A stretch of DNA of 64,000 bases from positions 27,532,997 to 27,596,996 of the forward strand of contig OZ038453.1 in the NCBI GenBank assembly GCA_964036195.1, read 5' to 3'. The translations under genes and the position numbers were made by a program. The first letter of the stretch is position 1. Every line of letters starts with the position of its first letter. This stretch comes from Sphaerolaimus hirsutus (lineage: Eukaryota; Nematoda; Chromadorea; Monhysterida; Sphaerolaimidae). Below, piece after piece: positions 35,780 through 46,749 of this stretch. The notes beneath the pieces were generated by a model, which saw nothing but the letters and a program-made list of their open reading frames with translations, ran no database searches and had not been told where the DNA came from.

Positions 35780-35902
35780 TATGTATGAATATAAATTCAG
35801 AAAATATGTGTTGTAATTGTTTTGTTCACACTGTAATCAGAATCATTCAAAAGCCATTCATCACAGAACTCAAATAACCTGCAACATGGCACCTTCACAG
35901 AT

Positions 35903-36005
35903 CGTATTTTCCTTTATAACAATTCCGCTTGTAGTCTTCAAATTCCTGATACCATGAATTGCTAGTAACACCAGTAGTGGTGCAAGTTCTGCATTTAGGT
36001 TTATT
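35903..36005 (-). CDS. Candidate terminal exon of the Cys-rich gene, copy 2
   Basis: Counterpart of 13766-13868 with the stop codon in the same place. Substitutions are synonymous in the Cys-containing frame except next to the stop. Confidence 0.35.
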
Positions 36006-36160
36006 GTTTTCATTGAGTTACTTCTTTTTTTGATTTTCCTACTAAAGTTACTGAAGTTTCCTACTAAATTACTTTGGATACACCAAGACACTTTGCTGAA
36101 AGTGATTTATAATGGTGCTATCATGCACCATGTACATCATTTATTTTTTACACCTGTGAT

Positions 36161-37200
36161 CAGGGTTGGCAAAATCTCAGAAAAAAATAAAAATAAAATA
36201 AAAATAAAATGGAATATTCAAGAATAAAATAAAATAAAATGGAAAATTTAAGAATAAAAATAAAAATTGTATAAAAATTTGAATTTTTGTAAAATTGTAT
36301 AAAAATTTGTATTTTTGTAAAATTGTATAAAAATTAATATTTTTTGTAAAATTTTATCTCATTGCTTTAGTTTCTACCTGTTTATTCATGGATCTGAGGG
36401 CAGTCCCAAGCATTGTAAAGTGTCAAATGTCATGTAAAATGTCATGCAAAGTGTCAATTGTCATGACAAATGTAAAGTAAAGTGTAAATTTTCATGACAT
36501 GTAAAAATTAAAGTATCAATTGTCAAGCAAATTGTGTCCAAATCTTATGTTTTATTTCTAAATCTTATGTTTTGTATCCATCTTATGTTGTTGTTAAATC
36601 CAAATCTTACAAGAACAGTTGGATACAAAAACATAAGATTTGGATACAAAACATACTATGGATACAAAAACACAAGGTTTGGATACACAATTTACACTTT
36701 TCATGACGTTTGTCATGACAATTGCCACTTTGCTTGAAATTTGACATCACACTTGACATTTTGCATGACAATTGACACTTTACTTTACATTTGTCATGAC
36801 AATTGACACTTTGCATGACATTTTACAAATGTGCCCAGCACACTGCAGTAGTCCTTCTACTGAAAATGCAAACCACACATCAATAATTGTAACTTTACAC
36901 TTGCAGCTAGCTAACAATACATACTGCATGCAAGTTTTGAAAAGTAAGGGAAAAATTTGTCACACGTTTTTCATGTATAGGTCTAAATATAAAAATTTTC
37001 TGGCCTTGCATGCATGATTCTGATTTTTTGTAAAATTTTTGTACAATTTTTGTAAAATTTTTGTAAAATGTGTCATATTATTTTATTAATGACTTTTGTG
37101 AATAAAATAAAATAAAATAAAATGAAACAAAAATAAAATAAAAATAAAATAAAAGTTTTATACAATTTTACTAAAATGAATTTTTATAAAACCAACCCTG
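36161..37200. mobile_element. hAT-like element with AAAATAAAAT arrays
   Basis: Tips CAGGGTTGGCAAAATCTCAG and ATAAAACCAACCCTG. The 8-bp duplication CCTGTGAT lies at 36153-36160 and 37201-37208. Empty in copy 1 at about 14022-14029. The ends are AAAATAAAAT and TTTTTGTAAAATTG arrays. The middle holds GTCATGACAAATG words and an inverted pair around CAAATCTTATGTTTT. Confidence 0.9.
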
Positions 37201-37835
37201 CCTGTGATCAACACTTATCTTTACACCTACAGAATCAGTTTCCCAAAGCTCAAAGCTTTGTAATATGTATTAAACTCAGGAAGTCATTGTTCTACAGGGT
37301 TTTTGTACAAGTGTGAATACATAAACTTGGGACACATCCAAGATCCTTGCGTTTCATACATCCTGGGATGTTTATTTGGGTAACAAAGTACCGTATTTGC
37401 TTGATTAATTCCCCCTGTTAGACACGTGAGGAAATATAACCCCCCTGAGTATGTTGACAAAAATGGCATGTTATTTGGTGAAAAAAGCATATTTCATGTA
37501 TGACTTGATAGAAGTCGTTGTTAAGCCAATCATATAAATTATCATGACTCTAATCATCAAATTATCAGTAGACACAGTGCAGCACTAATGCATTGCTATA
37601 ACACTGTGTGTGTGTATGTTTTATGGGCTTGTATGTTTCATGTAGCAATCTCTTATGAAATGCAAGGCATTTAGATGTGTGCCAAATTCATACATACTTT
37701 TTGGAGGAATTTGTTGTGGCTGTGATGATTAGATCCGATCTAAGACCTTACAATCCAACTTTCTATAACAATTTGTCTATCAAACTCATATTGTTCTCGC
37801 ATAAAAAAATTGGATTGAATCAAATGTATCATGAA

Positions 37836-38774
37836 CAGGGTTGGCAAAATCTCAGGAAAAAAACGATTAAATAAAATAAAATGGAAAATTTAATAATAAA
37901 AACAATAAAATTAAATGGAAAATTTCCAAATTTAAATCAAAATTGTAAAATAATTTGAATTTTTGTAAAAATTTTGTAAAATTGTATACAAATTCATATT
38001 TATGTAAAAATTGTAAAAAATTCATCTTTTTGTAAAAAAAAATTATTGTGTTGCTTGGGGTTCAACCTGTTTATTTGTGGAACTGGGGCAGTCCCTATAA
38101 AGTGTCAAATGTCATATTAAATGTCATGCAAAGTGTCAATTGTCATGACAAATATAAATTAAAGTGGCAACTGTCAAGCAAATTGTATCCTAATCTTATG
38201 TTTTGTATCCAAATCTTGATGTTGTTTTTGTATCAACTCTTATGTGAACATTTGGATACAAAAACAAAAGATTTGGATACCAAAAACGTAATATTTGGAT
38301 ACACAATTTATACTTTGCATGACATTTGTCATGACAATTGACACTGCTTGATATTTGAGATGTCAATTGACTCTACTTTACATTTGTAATGATAATTAAC
38401 ACCTTGCATGTTATTTTTACAAATGTGCCAGCACACTAGTAATACTTCCACTGACAATGCAAACCATTCATATCAATAATTGTAACTTAACAATTGCAAC
38501 TAGCTAAAAATACCTACTGCATGCAACTTCTGCAAAGTAATGGAAAAATTTGTCACACGTTTTTCATGTTTAGGTCTTATTATGACATTTTCTGGCCTTG
38601 CATGCAATATTCTGTTCTTTTTTGTAAAATTTCTGTTAAATTTTTGTTAAATTTTTGTTAAAGTTTATTATTTTATTAACATTTTGGAAGAAAAAAAATA
38701 TAAAATGAAATGAAACAAAAAAAATACATTTTTATACAATTTGTATACAAATGATTTTTATAACACCAACCCTG
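37836..38774. mobile_element. hAT-like element, AAAATAAAAT family, second copy
   Basis: Tips CAGGGTTGGCAAAATCTCAG and ACACCAACCCTG. The 8-bp duplication ATCATGAA lies at 37828-37835 and 38775-38782. Copy 1 is empty at about 15808 (ATCGTGAA). Same internal organisation as 36161-37200. Confidence 0.9.
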
Positions 38775-38871
38775 ATCATGAACCAAATGGAATCTGTCCA
38801 TTCAAGTTTGAATTAAAAATCATGTCTTTGGTAACCAAGGGCCGAATCACTGACTCATGCACATAGGCGGC

Positions 38872-39234
38872 GCAAGGTCCCAATTTGCGCTTGTGACATT
38901 CACATGAGCCAAAATTTCACCTTGTGACACATTCTTATCGGAACCCTTATTGTAGCTGGCAGACAGCCAAAAATTTCGAAATTGCTTTAAATGTTAATAA
39001 AATTGGCTAAAAATAGAAATAAAACCATGTATATTGATGAAAATAGTGATTATAAAGGTGATAATTGCCAAAATGGAACAAATTTTAGCAATTTTGAGAT
39101 AATTTTGAGCTTTCACTCTTGTTTGTACAATACGCGCTTGTGAATGTCACAATGTGACAGTGAAATTTCTGCTTGTGACACCAAAATTTATGCTTGTGAC
39201 ATTCACAAGCACCCAAGCACTTACGCCGCCTATG
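38872..39234. mobile_element. hAT-like element with TTGTGACATTCACA words
   Basis: Tips CATAGGCGGCGCAAG and CTTACGCCGCCTATG, with the 8-bp duplication CTCATGCA at 38864-38871 and 39235-39242. Empty in copy 1 near 15880. Subterminal words GCTTGTGACATTCACA occur in both orientations. Confidence 0.9.
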
Positions 39235-39455
39235 CTCATGCATGTCTGCTGAGTTTACATGTCTTTTTGCAAATGTCTGTCATGGGCAAATGTCAATGTA
39301 TTCAGATGACTGCACAATCGCACCAAAAAGATGAAAATACCTCTTCTGGAGGTTAGATAATCAAGAACTTATGGAAAAATTCTGATGAAGCATTTTTCTG
39401 GTCACAAAATAATCCACAGGATTTGGAAATATTCTCAATTTTTCATTTATCTAAC

Positions 39456-40535
39456 AAGTTGACAATTGGCTAACTTTCCTTCATTCGTCTTGCAATGACA
39501 TATCATTTTGGTGACATCTTGTGGTCGGTGACCGCCATTGACACAAGTCGCATCCACCAGTTTCACATTATTCAGAAAGTACTTCCAATCATCCTTCACA
39601 CGTTGCTTCTGCAATATGTGTGCCTCGGCGAGGCCCAGATGAGCACACGCGCGGTCATCTCTGCACTGCAATGAGCAGATCATCCTGTGTAAAGCAAATT
39701 GAGTAAACGCTAGTTGAGGCGTTTGGTTCCGTAACCCGTTAAGTGCACAAGTAAAAAAAAATGAGTTAAGTGCAGATCTGATATATATTTTCATTTTTCT
39801 TCATGATAAAAAAAATTACCTCAATATCTCATACCGTTCCCGAGATACAGAGATACCGATTTTTGAGAAAAAAATGCAACTTTGCATCCGAAACCCGTTA
39901 TCTACAGCCCAAAATAGGTGAGTTTGCACTCGAAACCCGTTATCTACAGATAAAAAAGTTTGCATCCGAAACCCATTAAGGATTTGGCCAAGAGGTGTCA
40001 AAATCACCATACAAAAATGGAGTTTGCACTCGAAACCCGTAGGAACAAATCTGCATGTACGTATGTTGATGTGATGTCAATCAAGTGGCCATAAGTTTAA
40101 CCATATTTGCCAGCCAGAGGGTTGTAAATATGGAAAATGTAGATAAATTGATGGCGTTGTCACTCAAACCATGCTGGCTCGGGCCAATGTCAAAATTTTA
40201 AGTGCGAATTTCAGAAATCCCAAAAACGTGCAGATAACTGGTTTCGGAATCAATCTCCTCAGTTGTAGTTTGCACAATTTTTTGCTGCATGTTTGTGATT
40301 GTACAGATATGGAATGGATAAAAATAAATCAATGGATGAAAAATAAGTAAACAAATAAGGCTGGTGGCCACTTACACAATAAAAGGTTTTTCATGTCCAC
40401 GCCATTTTTGCATTTCTTGCAGTTTTCCACCAAAATGGAAAACAAAACCATTATGATCCCATAGCCTATCATGCTGAATTCCACACTTGTTTTTACTCGG
40501 TCTCTTCAGTATCCTCTGCGCTTTGTAAGCAGCGC
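39456..40535 (-). CDS. Two exons of a Cys-rich (EGF/PAN-like) gene, copy 2
   Basis: The exons are 40535-40376 and 39684-39456, with matching splice signals and the same phase-2 junction as copy 1 (21985-21799, 21656-21443). It retains the CVNGG...CHC core; changes include an in-frame five-codon length difference. The 39716-40260 element has inserted in the intron between the exons. Terminal and upstream exons are not certain. Confidence 0.5.
39716..40260. mobile_element. Insertion with CGAAACCCGTTA word array
   Basis: Present in copy 2 only; copy 1 reads through at about 21675. Ends GAGGCGTTTGGTTCCG and CGGAATCAATCTCCTC are imperfect inverses. AGTT is duplicated on both sides (39712-39715, 40261-40264). 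About half a dozen CGAAACCCGTTA-like words occur, several preceded by TTTGCACT or TTTGCATC. Confidence 0.75.
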
Positions 40536-40850
40536 CTGCAACATTTGATATGCATTTGTACAGAAAGATAAATGTTGATAGATTCATTAAGGTGATAAAT
40601 GTTACACTGATGTGCACAAAAATACAGCATCGTGTATTTATGTGAATATGTGTAGTTTTGACAAATGACTTTGTCATGTGTTTATGGGTTAGGGTAGGGT
40701 GTGAAACTGATAAATAAATGATAAACTTGACAGGTCATTCACTATACAATTCTGGTTCACTCAGGTACAATTAATCAGCGATGTAGCCATGATTTTTGAG
40801 CTGGGGGTGGATTGTATACAGAGCCTTGCAAACAAGAGGGGCAGCGTGCC

Positions 40851-42240
40851 CATAGCGGATTTTGGGGTTAGCATTTTAGGGGGGGGGTCAGCCGGTCAGC
40901 ACGCGTTAATAACTCGGGAACCGCTTGGCGAAAAATGTTGAAATTTGGATATGTTATGGTTTCAGGTCGGGGCTAATATCAAGTCCGACGATTTTTTTCT
41001 ACGACCCCCCAGACCGGAGATAGGGGGGGGTCTATAAAAACACTGTAATTTGCGTTTTTTTGGGTGTCGCCAAGAACATGCAAACTTTGAACATCAATAG
41101 CTTGGTCATTTGTGAACCGATTTTAGTCATTAAAATGTTAAAATGATCACAAATGTTCGGAGAGTTCATTTCTGAGGTCAAATCGGAGATACACATTTGT
41201 TTATATATCGATTTAGCCCGATTTCGAAATGCAAAATTTCCGCAAAAGCTTGCTTTTTGAACATGCTATCCTATTCTCCTGATCGAGAGAAACCCAATGA
41301 AACAAAAATGAGATCGATATCTCTCTCCGATCAAAAGTTATAGCACTTCAAACTTTCGCGTCCCATCCATGTAAATAACCGCATGAAGGTCAATGCGTTC
41401 AAATTCAAAACTCCATATCTCGACCATTTCTCAGCCGATTTTTACCAATGAACACTTAAAATGATCAGAAAGACCTAAAGAGTCCAGTTGTATGTTCAAA
41501 TTGTCAAGATGCTTTTTCATAATGATAATTTCATACAAGAGTTTGCATTATTCTCTTGTGTGGGAAATTTAAGTTAGGATACAGATAAGCTGAGCATACA
41601 AATGGAACTTTCAGGTTATTCTGATCATTTTAAATATTCATTGGTAAAAATCGGCTGAGAAATGGTCGAGATATGGAGTTTTGAATTTGAACGCATTGAC
41701 CTTCATGCGGTTATTTACATGGATGGGACGCGAAAGTTTGAAGTGCTATAACTTTTGATCGGAGAGAGATATCGATCTCATTTTTGTTTCATTCGGTTTC
41801 TCTCGATCAGGAGAATAGAATAGTATGTTCAAAAAGCAAACTTTTGCGGAAATTTTGCATTTCGAAATCTTGCTAAATCGTTATATAAACAAATGTGTAT
41901 CTCCGATTTGACCTCAGAAATGAACTCTCCGAACATTTGTGATCATTTAAACATTTTAATGACTAAAATCGGTTCACAAATGATCCAGCTATTGATGTTC
42001 AAAGTTTGCATGTTCTTGGCGACACCCAAAAAAACGCAAATTACAGTGTTTTTATAGACCCCCCCCCCTATCTCCGGTCTGGGGGGTCGTAGAAAAAAAT
42101 CGTCGGACTTGATATTAGCCCTGACCTGAAACCATAACATATCCAAATTTCAACATTTTTCGCCAAGCGGTTCCCGAGTTATTAACGCGTGCTGACCGGC
42201 TGACCCCCCCCCTAAAATGCTAACCCCAAAATCCGCTATG
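40851..42240. mobile_element. 1.39-kb foldback element, hAT-like
   Basis: Tips CATAGCGGATTTTGG and CCAAAATCCGCTATG, with the 8-bp duplication AGCGTGCC at 40843-40850 and 42241-42248. Copy 1 is empty at about 22292. Nearly the whole element is two arms of about 650 bp that are almost perfect inverses around a centre near 41545. No coding sequence. Confidence 0.9.
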
Positions 42241-42675
42241 AGCGTGCCCCACCAAAAATTGCCCCTAAAATAACAGATGGCGGTATTTCAAGTGGGGGGA
42301 TTTCTCCTCAGCTTGAAAAAAACCTGGGTGTATTTCGAGGGGGTCAATTCCACAGTTGTGAATGCATATTCACTTTTAATCAAAGAGTAGCTTACTCGAT
42401 TAGTGAGTAAATATGCATATGCATTTTTGCCGTTTGAGACGCCTGCTTTTCATAAATGTACCTACTAAAAGAAAGAAAAAAACCTTTTTGTGGTCCAGGG
42501 AAAAATTGAGAATACCCCATCTACTTTTTCCAGAATGAAAAAGTAATTTTACTCACTTTTACGCTTTCCTGAGAAAAAAATTCACACATTTTTTTGCTTT
42601 CTGGAAAAAAAAAAGTTATTTACCCTCATTTACTTGCGAGTAAAAGTAAAAAAATTCTTTATGCTTTCTGTACTG

Positions 42676-43193
42676 CATAGTTGTTAAAACATATTTACAT
42701 TTACTCATAAAGCACGTATACTTGAGTACTGAGTAAATATGTTTACATATACTTGAAAAAAGTACCTGTACTCACATTTACATAAACTTTTTGAAAGTAC
42801 TCCAGTACAGAAAACATATTTCAGATAGGCTTTGTTATAGGCTTTTATGAGGTATAGATGAAAAAAATGGAGAGAAAAGCAAAAAAATAGGGAAAAAATA
42901 GTCAAAATAGCTGAAAATAGACAAATAGCACATGAACTAGTGAATTTGAAGGAAAAAATGTATAATCACAAAGGTGTGAAAATTAGAGATTTTAAGTAAA
43001 ATTTGGGTCAAAATTACTCAAAAGTACTCGTTTGAACATTTTCTGGTGGAAACAGTATTCTACTCATGTTTACTAAACAGTAAAAATCATTAAAAAATTA
43101 CTTTACGGTTTCTGTACTCAGGGGGTGAGTAAGAAATAAATACTTTATGTTTACATATACTTTTAAAAAAAATTGGTACTTTTAACAACTCTG
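42676..43193. mobile_element. hAT-like element, AGTACTTTTAC family, copy-2 counterpart of 23121-23636
   Basis: Same position in the duplication and same 8-bp duplication CTGTACTG (42668-42675, 43194-43201), so it was inherited through the duplication. Confidence 0.85.
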
Positions 43194-43627
43194 CTGTACT
43201 GAGGTGTGAGTAAAAACAAAATAATTTATGCATACATATACTTTGAAACAAGTTTGGTACTTTTAGCGACTCTGGTTATTCTAGGGGTTGGTGTCTTTCC
43301 AGGTAATACACTATACAGTACAGTGACATCAGTATTTTTTCAGGCAGTAATGAAAAAGCACTTTGAACCAACTTCTAAACCACGGGCAAATGCCACTGGA
43401 TATTGCTGGCGCCTGTGAGGCCAGTGATGCGAAAATCAGCAACGTCACGCATGTGGAGATGGCAACTGATGGCATTTTGAAACAGATTGAAATCTGTATT
43501 TTTGAATTTTCCTTGTGTTATAGTAGCTTTCCTTGTATTATTTTCAGCTTGTCATGCCTTATATAAATATGTTTGGAAGACCATAAAAATTACCAGTTTT
43601 ATGAGAAAATGGTAATTACATTGTTTT

Positions 43628-44143
43628 TTGAATTATCTTCAGCTCGTCTTGCCTTATGTATGTCAGAGAAACCAACTTTACGAGCATCAAAATCACCAGC
43701 TCTATGAGAAAATTGTAATTCAATTGTTTTTTTATTATCTATTTATGTGCAATGATTTATGCATAGAACAAGACGATTTTGAAAAATATTCAAGGATGGA
43801 AATTTTTCAGCCCATGGTTTTTCAAATTTATTGCCCATATATGGTTATTGGTCAATATAACAGTTTGATGAGACTGGTAACAAATGTTGCTGATAGCCTA
43901 CAAAAATGTTCAAAAGGAAATCAAAAACCTAAGATGAACTCAACTAAGATCAACTACGATATCAAGAAAAATCTTCAAAAATGTAAAGATAAATGTAAGC
44001 TGCCAGAAAATTGCATGTTAACACTCAAAAACGTTTGCTCGAATTATTACTCTTTTCTGACCAAAATTTTGGAACATTGTATCGGAATGGAACATCGCCT
44101 TCTCACGTTAAGACTAGATGAATTCAGTTGGAAAACCAGATAA
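43628..44143 (+). CDS. Hypothetical ORF or 3' exon, 171 codons
   Basis: A continuous frame ending in TAA. It has a Lys- and Cys-containing C-terminal half (LQKCSKGNQ, KCKDKCKLPENC). The copy-1 equivalent is destroyed by two transposons and indels. Inside the 5' half, the block after the acceptor TTATCTTCAG to the donor GTAATTC (24 codons) resembles the block just upstream, hinting at a duplicated mini-exon and possibly splicing rather than one exon. No family recognised. Confidence 0.35.
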   Translation: MNYLQLVLPYVCQRNQLYEHQNHQLYEKIVIQLFFYYLFMCNDLCIEQDDFEKYSRMEIFQPMVFQIYCPYMVIGQYNSLMRLVTNVADSLQKCSKGNQKPKMNSTKINYDIKKNLQKCKDKCKLPENCMLTLKNVCSNYYSFLTKILEHCIGMEHRLLTLRLDEFSWKTR

Positions 44144-44284
44144 AGCATGTGTGTGCTTGTCTTTGAAGTGAGTTTTGTCAGTGGAGTTGAATTTTGCGGC
44201 TGTTAATCAGTGTTATCTAGTTGTCTGCTAAACCATATAAAAAGTGTGCAATACATTTATTCATAATTACATTCTTTATTTCTT

Positions 44285-44692
44285 TTGAAAAAATTCTCAT
44301 TCTTAGAAAAACTGATTTACATAAAAATGTATTTTTACATGGATTATCATGACAACTGTAGTGCACCATGCTGTGAGAAGCCCGTGCACCAACAAACTGA
44401 CCAAAGTGAAACTTACACAGCTTTTGGGTTGGATAATGCTGCCATGGCCAGGGCGGAAATTATGACGATTTTTATCTTTGACTTTTGTCAAAGATGCCTG
44501 TGGAATTACCAGAGAGTGTTTTGTGTGAAAAAATGCATTGATCAGTTGGCAGCGTTGCAGCAGAGTTCACACGTTTTCACATTCACACATCACACACATT
44601 CACACATCACACACATAAATACTACCGACAAGTGCAGCAATTTTTTGGTGCCACAACATTTGTTTATTTTACATTGGAGGTCAAATCACCTG
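44285..44692 (+). other. Duplicated block with an open frame, function unclear
   Basis: Matches 27800-28153. The frame from about 44325 encodes a Cys-containing peptide (NCSAPC, CQRCLWNYQ, CVKKC) that is largely preserved between copies. The pattern could be part of the Cys-rich gene family or a transposase fragment; I cannot decide. Confidence 0.3.
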
Positions 44693-44737
44693 CTTCAAAA
44701 CAGATTATAACTGATATTGCATTACAGGCTGTCCTGA

Positions 44738-45204
44738 GCACACTGCTGTGTAGAATGCATTTTTGGGATTTTGGCTGCTCAGTGGCACATCCTGCTAACG
44801 ACAATTTCAATGGTACCACACAGGGTCAGCAAACTGGTTATGGCAGCATGTTATTTGCACAATTTTATCAAAGAATTGCGTGGCACAAATGTATCCGATC
44901 ACTTTGACGAGGAAGGAAATGAATTGTCACCTGTGTGCGCTGTCGAAGAACAAAGTCTACAAACAGTTAGAAATAATATATATTTTTTCATTTCATTAAA
45001 TTGATAAAGATTTGTGAAAGTGTTGAACAAATGTTTTATACATGCAGTTAAATTGGCATGATGCATACATGGTCTGGATCCAACTTCAGATGCAAATCAC
45101 AACAATGATCCGCGAGATGCCCAGGGAATGAGAGAGAAACTGAAAGTTTGGCTGAAATCTACTCATGGCAGACTCACATTGATAGATCCAGATAACTTTT
45201 GAGT
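44738..45204 (+). pseudogene. PIF/Harbinger-type transposase, C-terminal fragment
   Basis: A frame from about 44738 to 44960 reads FGILAAQWHILLT and later MAACYLHNFIKE. These match the conserved end of DDE_Tnp_4 (Harbinger/HARBI1) transposases. A downstream segment (about 45070-45204) with MREKLKVWLKS in another frame looks like the terminal tail after a small intron or frameshift. The catalytic core is absent, so this is a remnant or a 3' exon group. Confidence 0.55.
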
Positions 45205-45209
45205 TTTCA

Positions 45210-46255
45210 AATATGTTTATGTTTATATTACATTTTGTGACACATGTTACTATAAAATGAAAACATTTTTGAAAAAAATAAAATATAATTGTTTTGTTTT
45301 TTTGGTTGTAGTGTATTCAATGTGAAAAAGTTGCAATCAGTGCTCACTTGTAGTACATTTCTTTCGCTTTCATTTACATACAAAATCAGATGTCTTAATT
45401 GCACTTGTGATTTTTTTTAAAAATGATAAAGTTTTTTGCATAAAAATATCATAATTTATTTTGAAGAAATGTTTTGATTCCAGTTTTTTTTGTTCAATGT
45501 GAAAAAATAAGCGCTGTTTACTGTGTTAATGTCATAATTACAGGTACAGGGATGTAATTTGAAAAAATTATTCTATGTTTTATGGATAACGACTTTTTCT
45601 CAGTCATCTTTGTACTTGTATCATGAAACATGGTATCCAATGAAAGAGAATAAAAAACTAGACATATATGTGAGGCGGATATGAGTTACAATTAAAAACA
45701 TAATTTAAAAAATAAATATTTATGGTTAGAAAACAAAATTATTTTTCAAAAGATGTATCACGGCGGCAAAAACATACAATACAGTGCACAAAATAAAGCA
45801 TAATTTTCTACATCACATGACACCTACCTTGTCCTACAAATGTGTACTTATTTCACACAAAAAAAATGTTTTGTCTGCAGCATTTTAGCAGAGTTTTCAA
45901 ATATGTGTTCTACCATCGAAAAACTTAAAAAAACAAAGATGGCGGCCATTTTGGTCATTATGCAGAGTGTTTAAATGATTTCGAAAATGAAATCATGGGT
46001 TTTCAAACAGGAACCTTGAAAACCAGCTTGTGTGGTGCCAATATCAGCAAAATTGAAAAAAAATTTTCTCTTTCCAGCAGAATTTCAGCATATTTTTCCA
46101 TTTCTGTTTTCATTTTCCGGCCTTTCATTGTGTTTGGATTTGTCATGTTTTTGTTCATTACACTTTGGTTGCTAGTTTTGTTTTTGTTCATTACATTCTG
46201 GTGAATGCGAATTATGATATAAATGCATATCCACAGTGCCCTAGCAACATTTTTT
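45210..46255. other. Non-coding stretch
   Basis: AT-rich, no gene recognised. The tandem phrase TTTTTGTTCATTACA(T/C)T occurs at 46150 and 46184. Confidence 0.45.
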
Positions 46256-46261
46256 GCACAT

Positions 46262-46640
46262 GCAGGGTGTTGTAGGCACTTTTTTATTTCTTTCCGTGGC
46301 TCCCCTGGCATTTCTTTCCGTGGCTCCCCTGGCGCCTGGCACCCACTTTCCGAATGGCGCCATGGCGCCCTGGCGCCCTCTTTCTTTGGCGCCCTTGGCG
46401 CTTGGCGCCCACTTTCTAAATGGCGCCATGGCGCACTTGGCGCCTGGCGCCCTTATTTATGGCACTTTTCCATCACTATAGTGATGTAATGGCGCCATGA
46501 CGCTGGCGCCAATGGGCGCCAGCGCCATGGTGCCATTGGCACTAGGCACCCTTTTCTGTGGGGCTATCTGGCGCCTGGCACCATTATTTCCAATGGCGCC
46601 ATGGCACCCTTGGTCATTCACCAATCACTTCACTATTAGT
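46262..46640. mobile_element. GGCGCC word-array elements with back-to-back TAGTGATG tips
   Basis: Arrays of TGGCGCC/GGCGCCATGGC. At about 46471-46485 one element ends CATCACTA directly against another beginning TAGTGATGTAATGGCGCC. The tips are those of the GGTGCC family with different inner words. Outer boundaries and target duplications are not clear. Confidence 0.6.
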
Positions 46641-46749
46641 CAAAATATATTTCAAACTCATCATAATCATCAAAATCATTGTTTTTGGTACCTGGACCAT
46701 TGCCATTGGTACTTTCTTCCAAGAACTGCAGCAAGTTGAGCTCATCCAC

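Larger units (their letters stand above)
35245..44692 (+). repeat. Segmental duplication, copy 2
   Basis: Direct copy of 13547-28153. Its private insertions are 35351-35779, 36161-37200, 37836-38774, 38872-39234, 39716-40260 and 40851-42240. For each, copy 1 retains the empty site. Confidence 0.85.
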
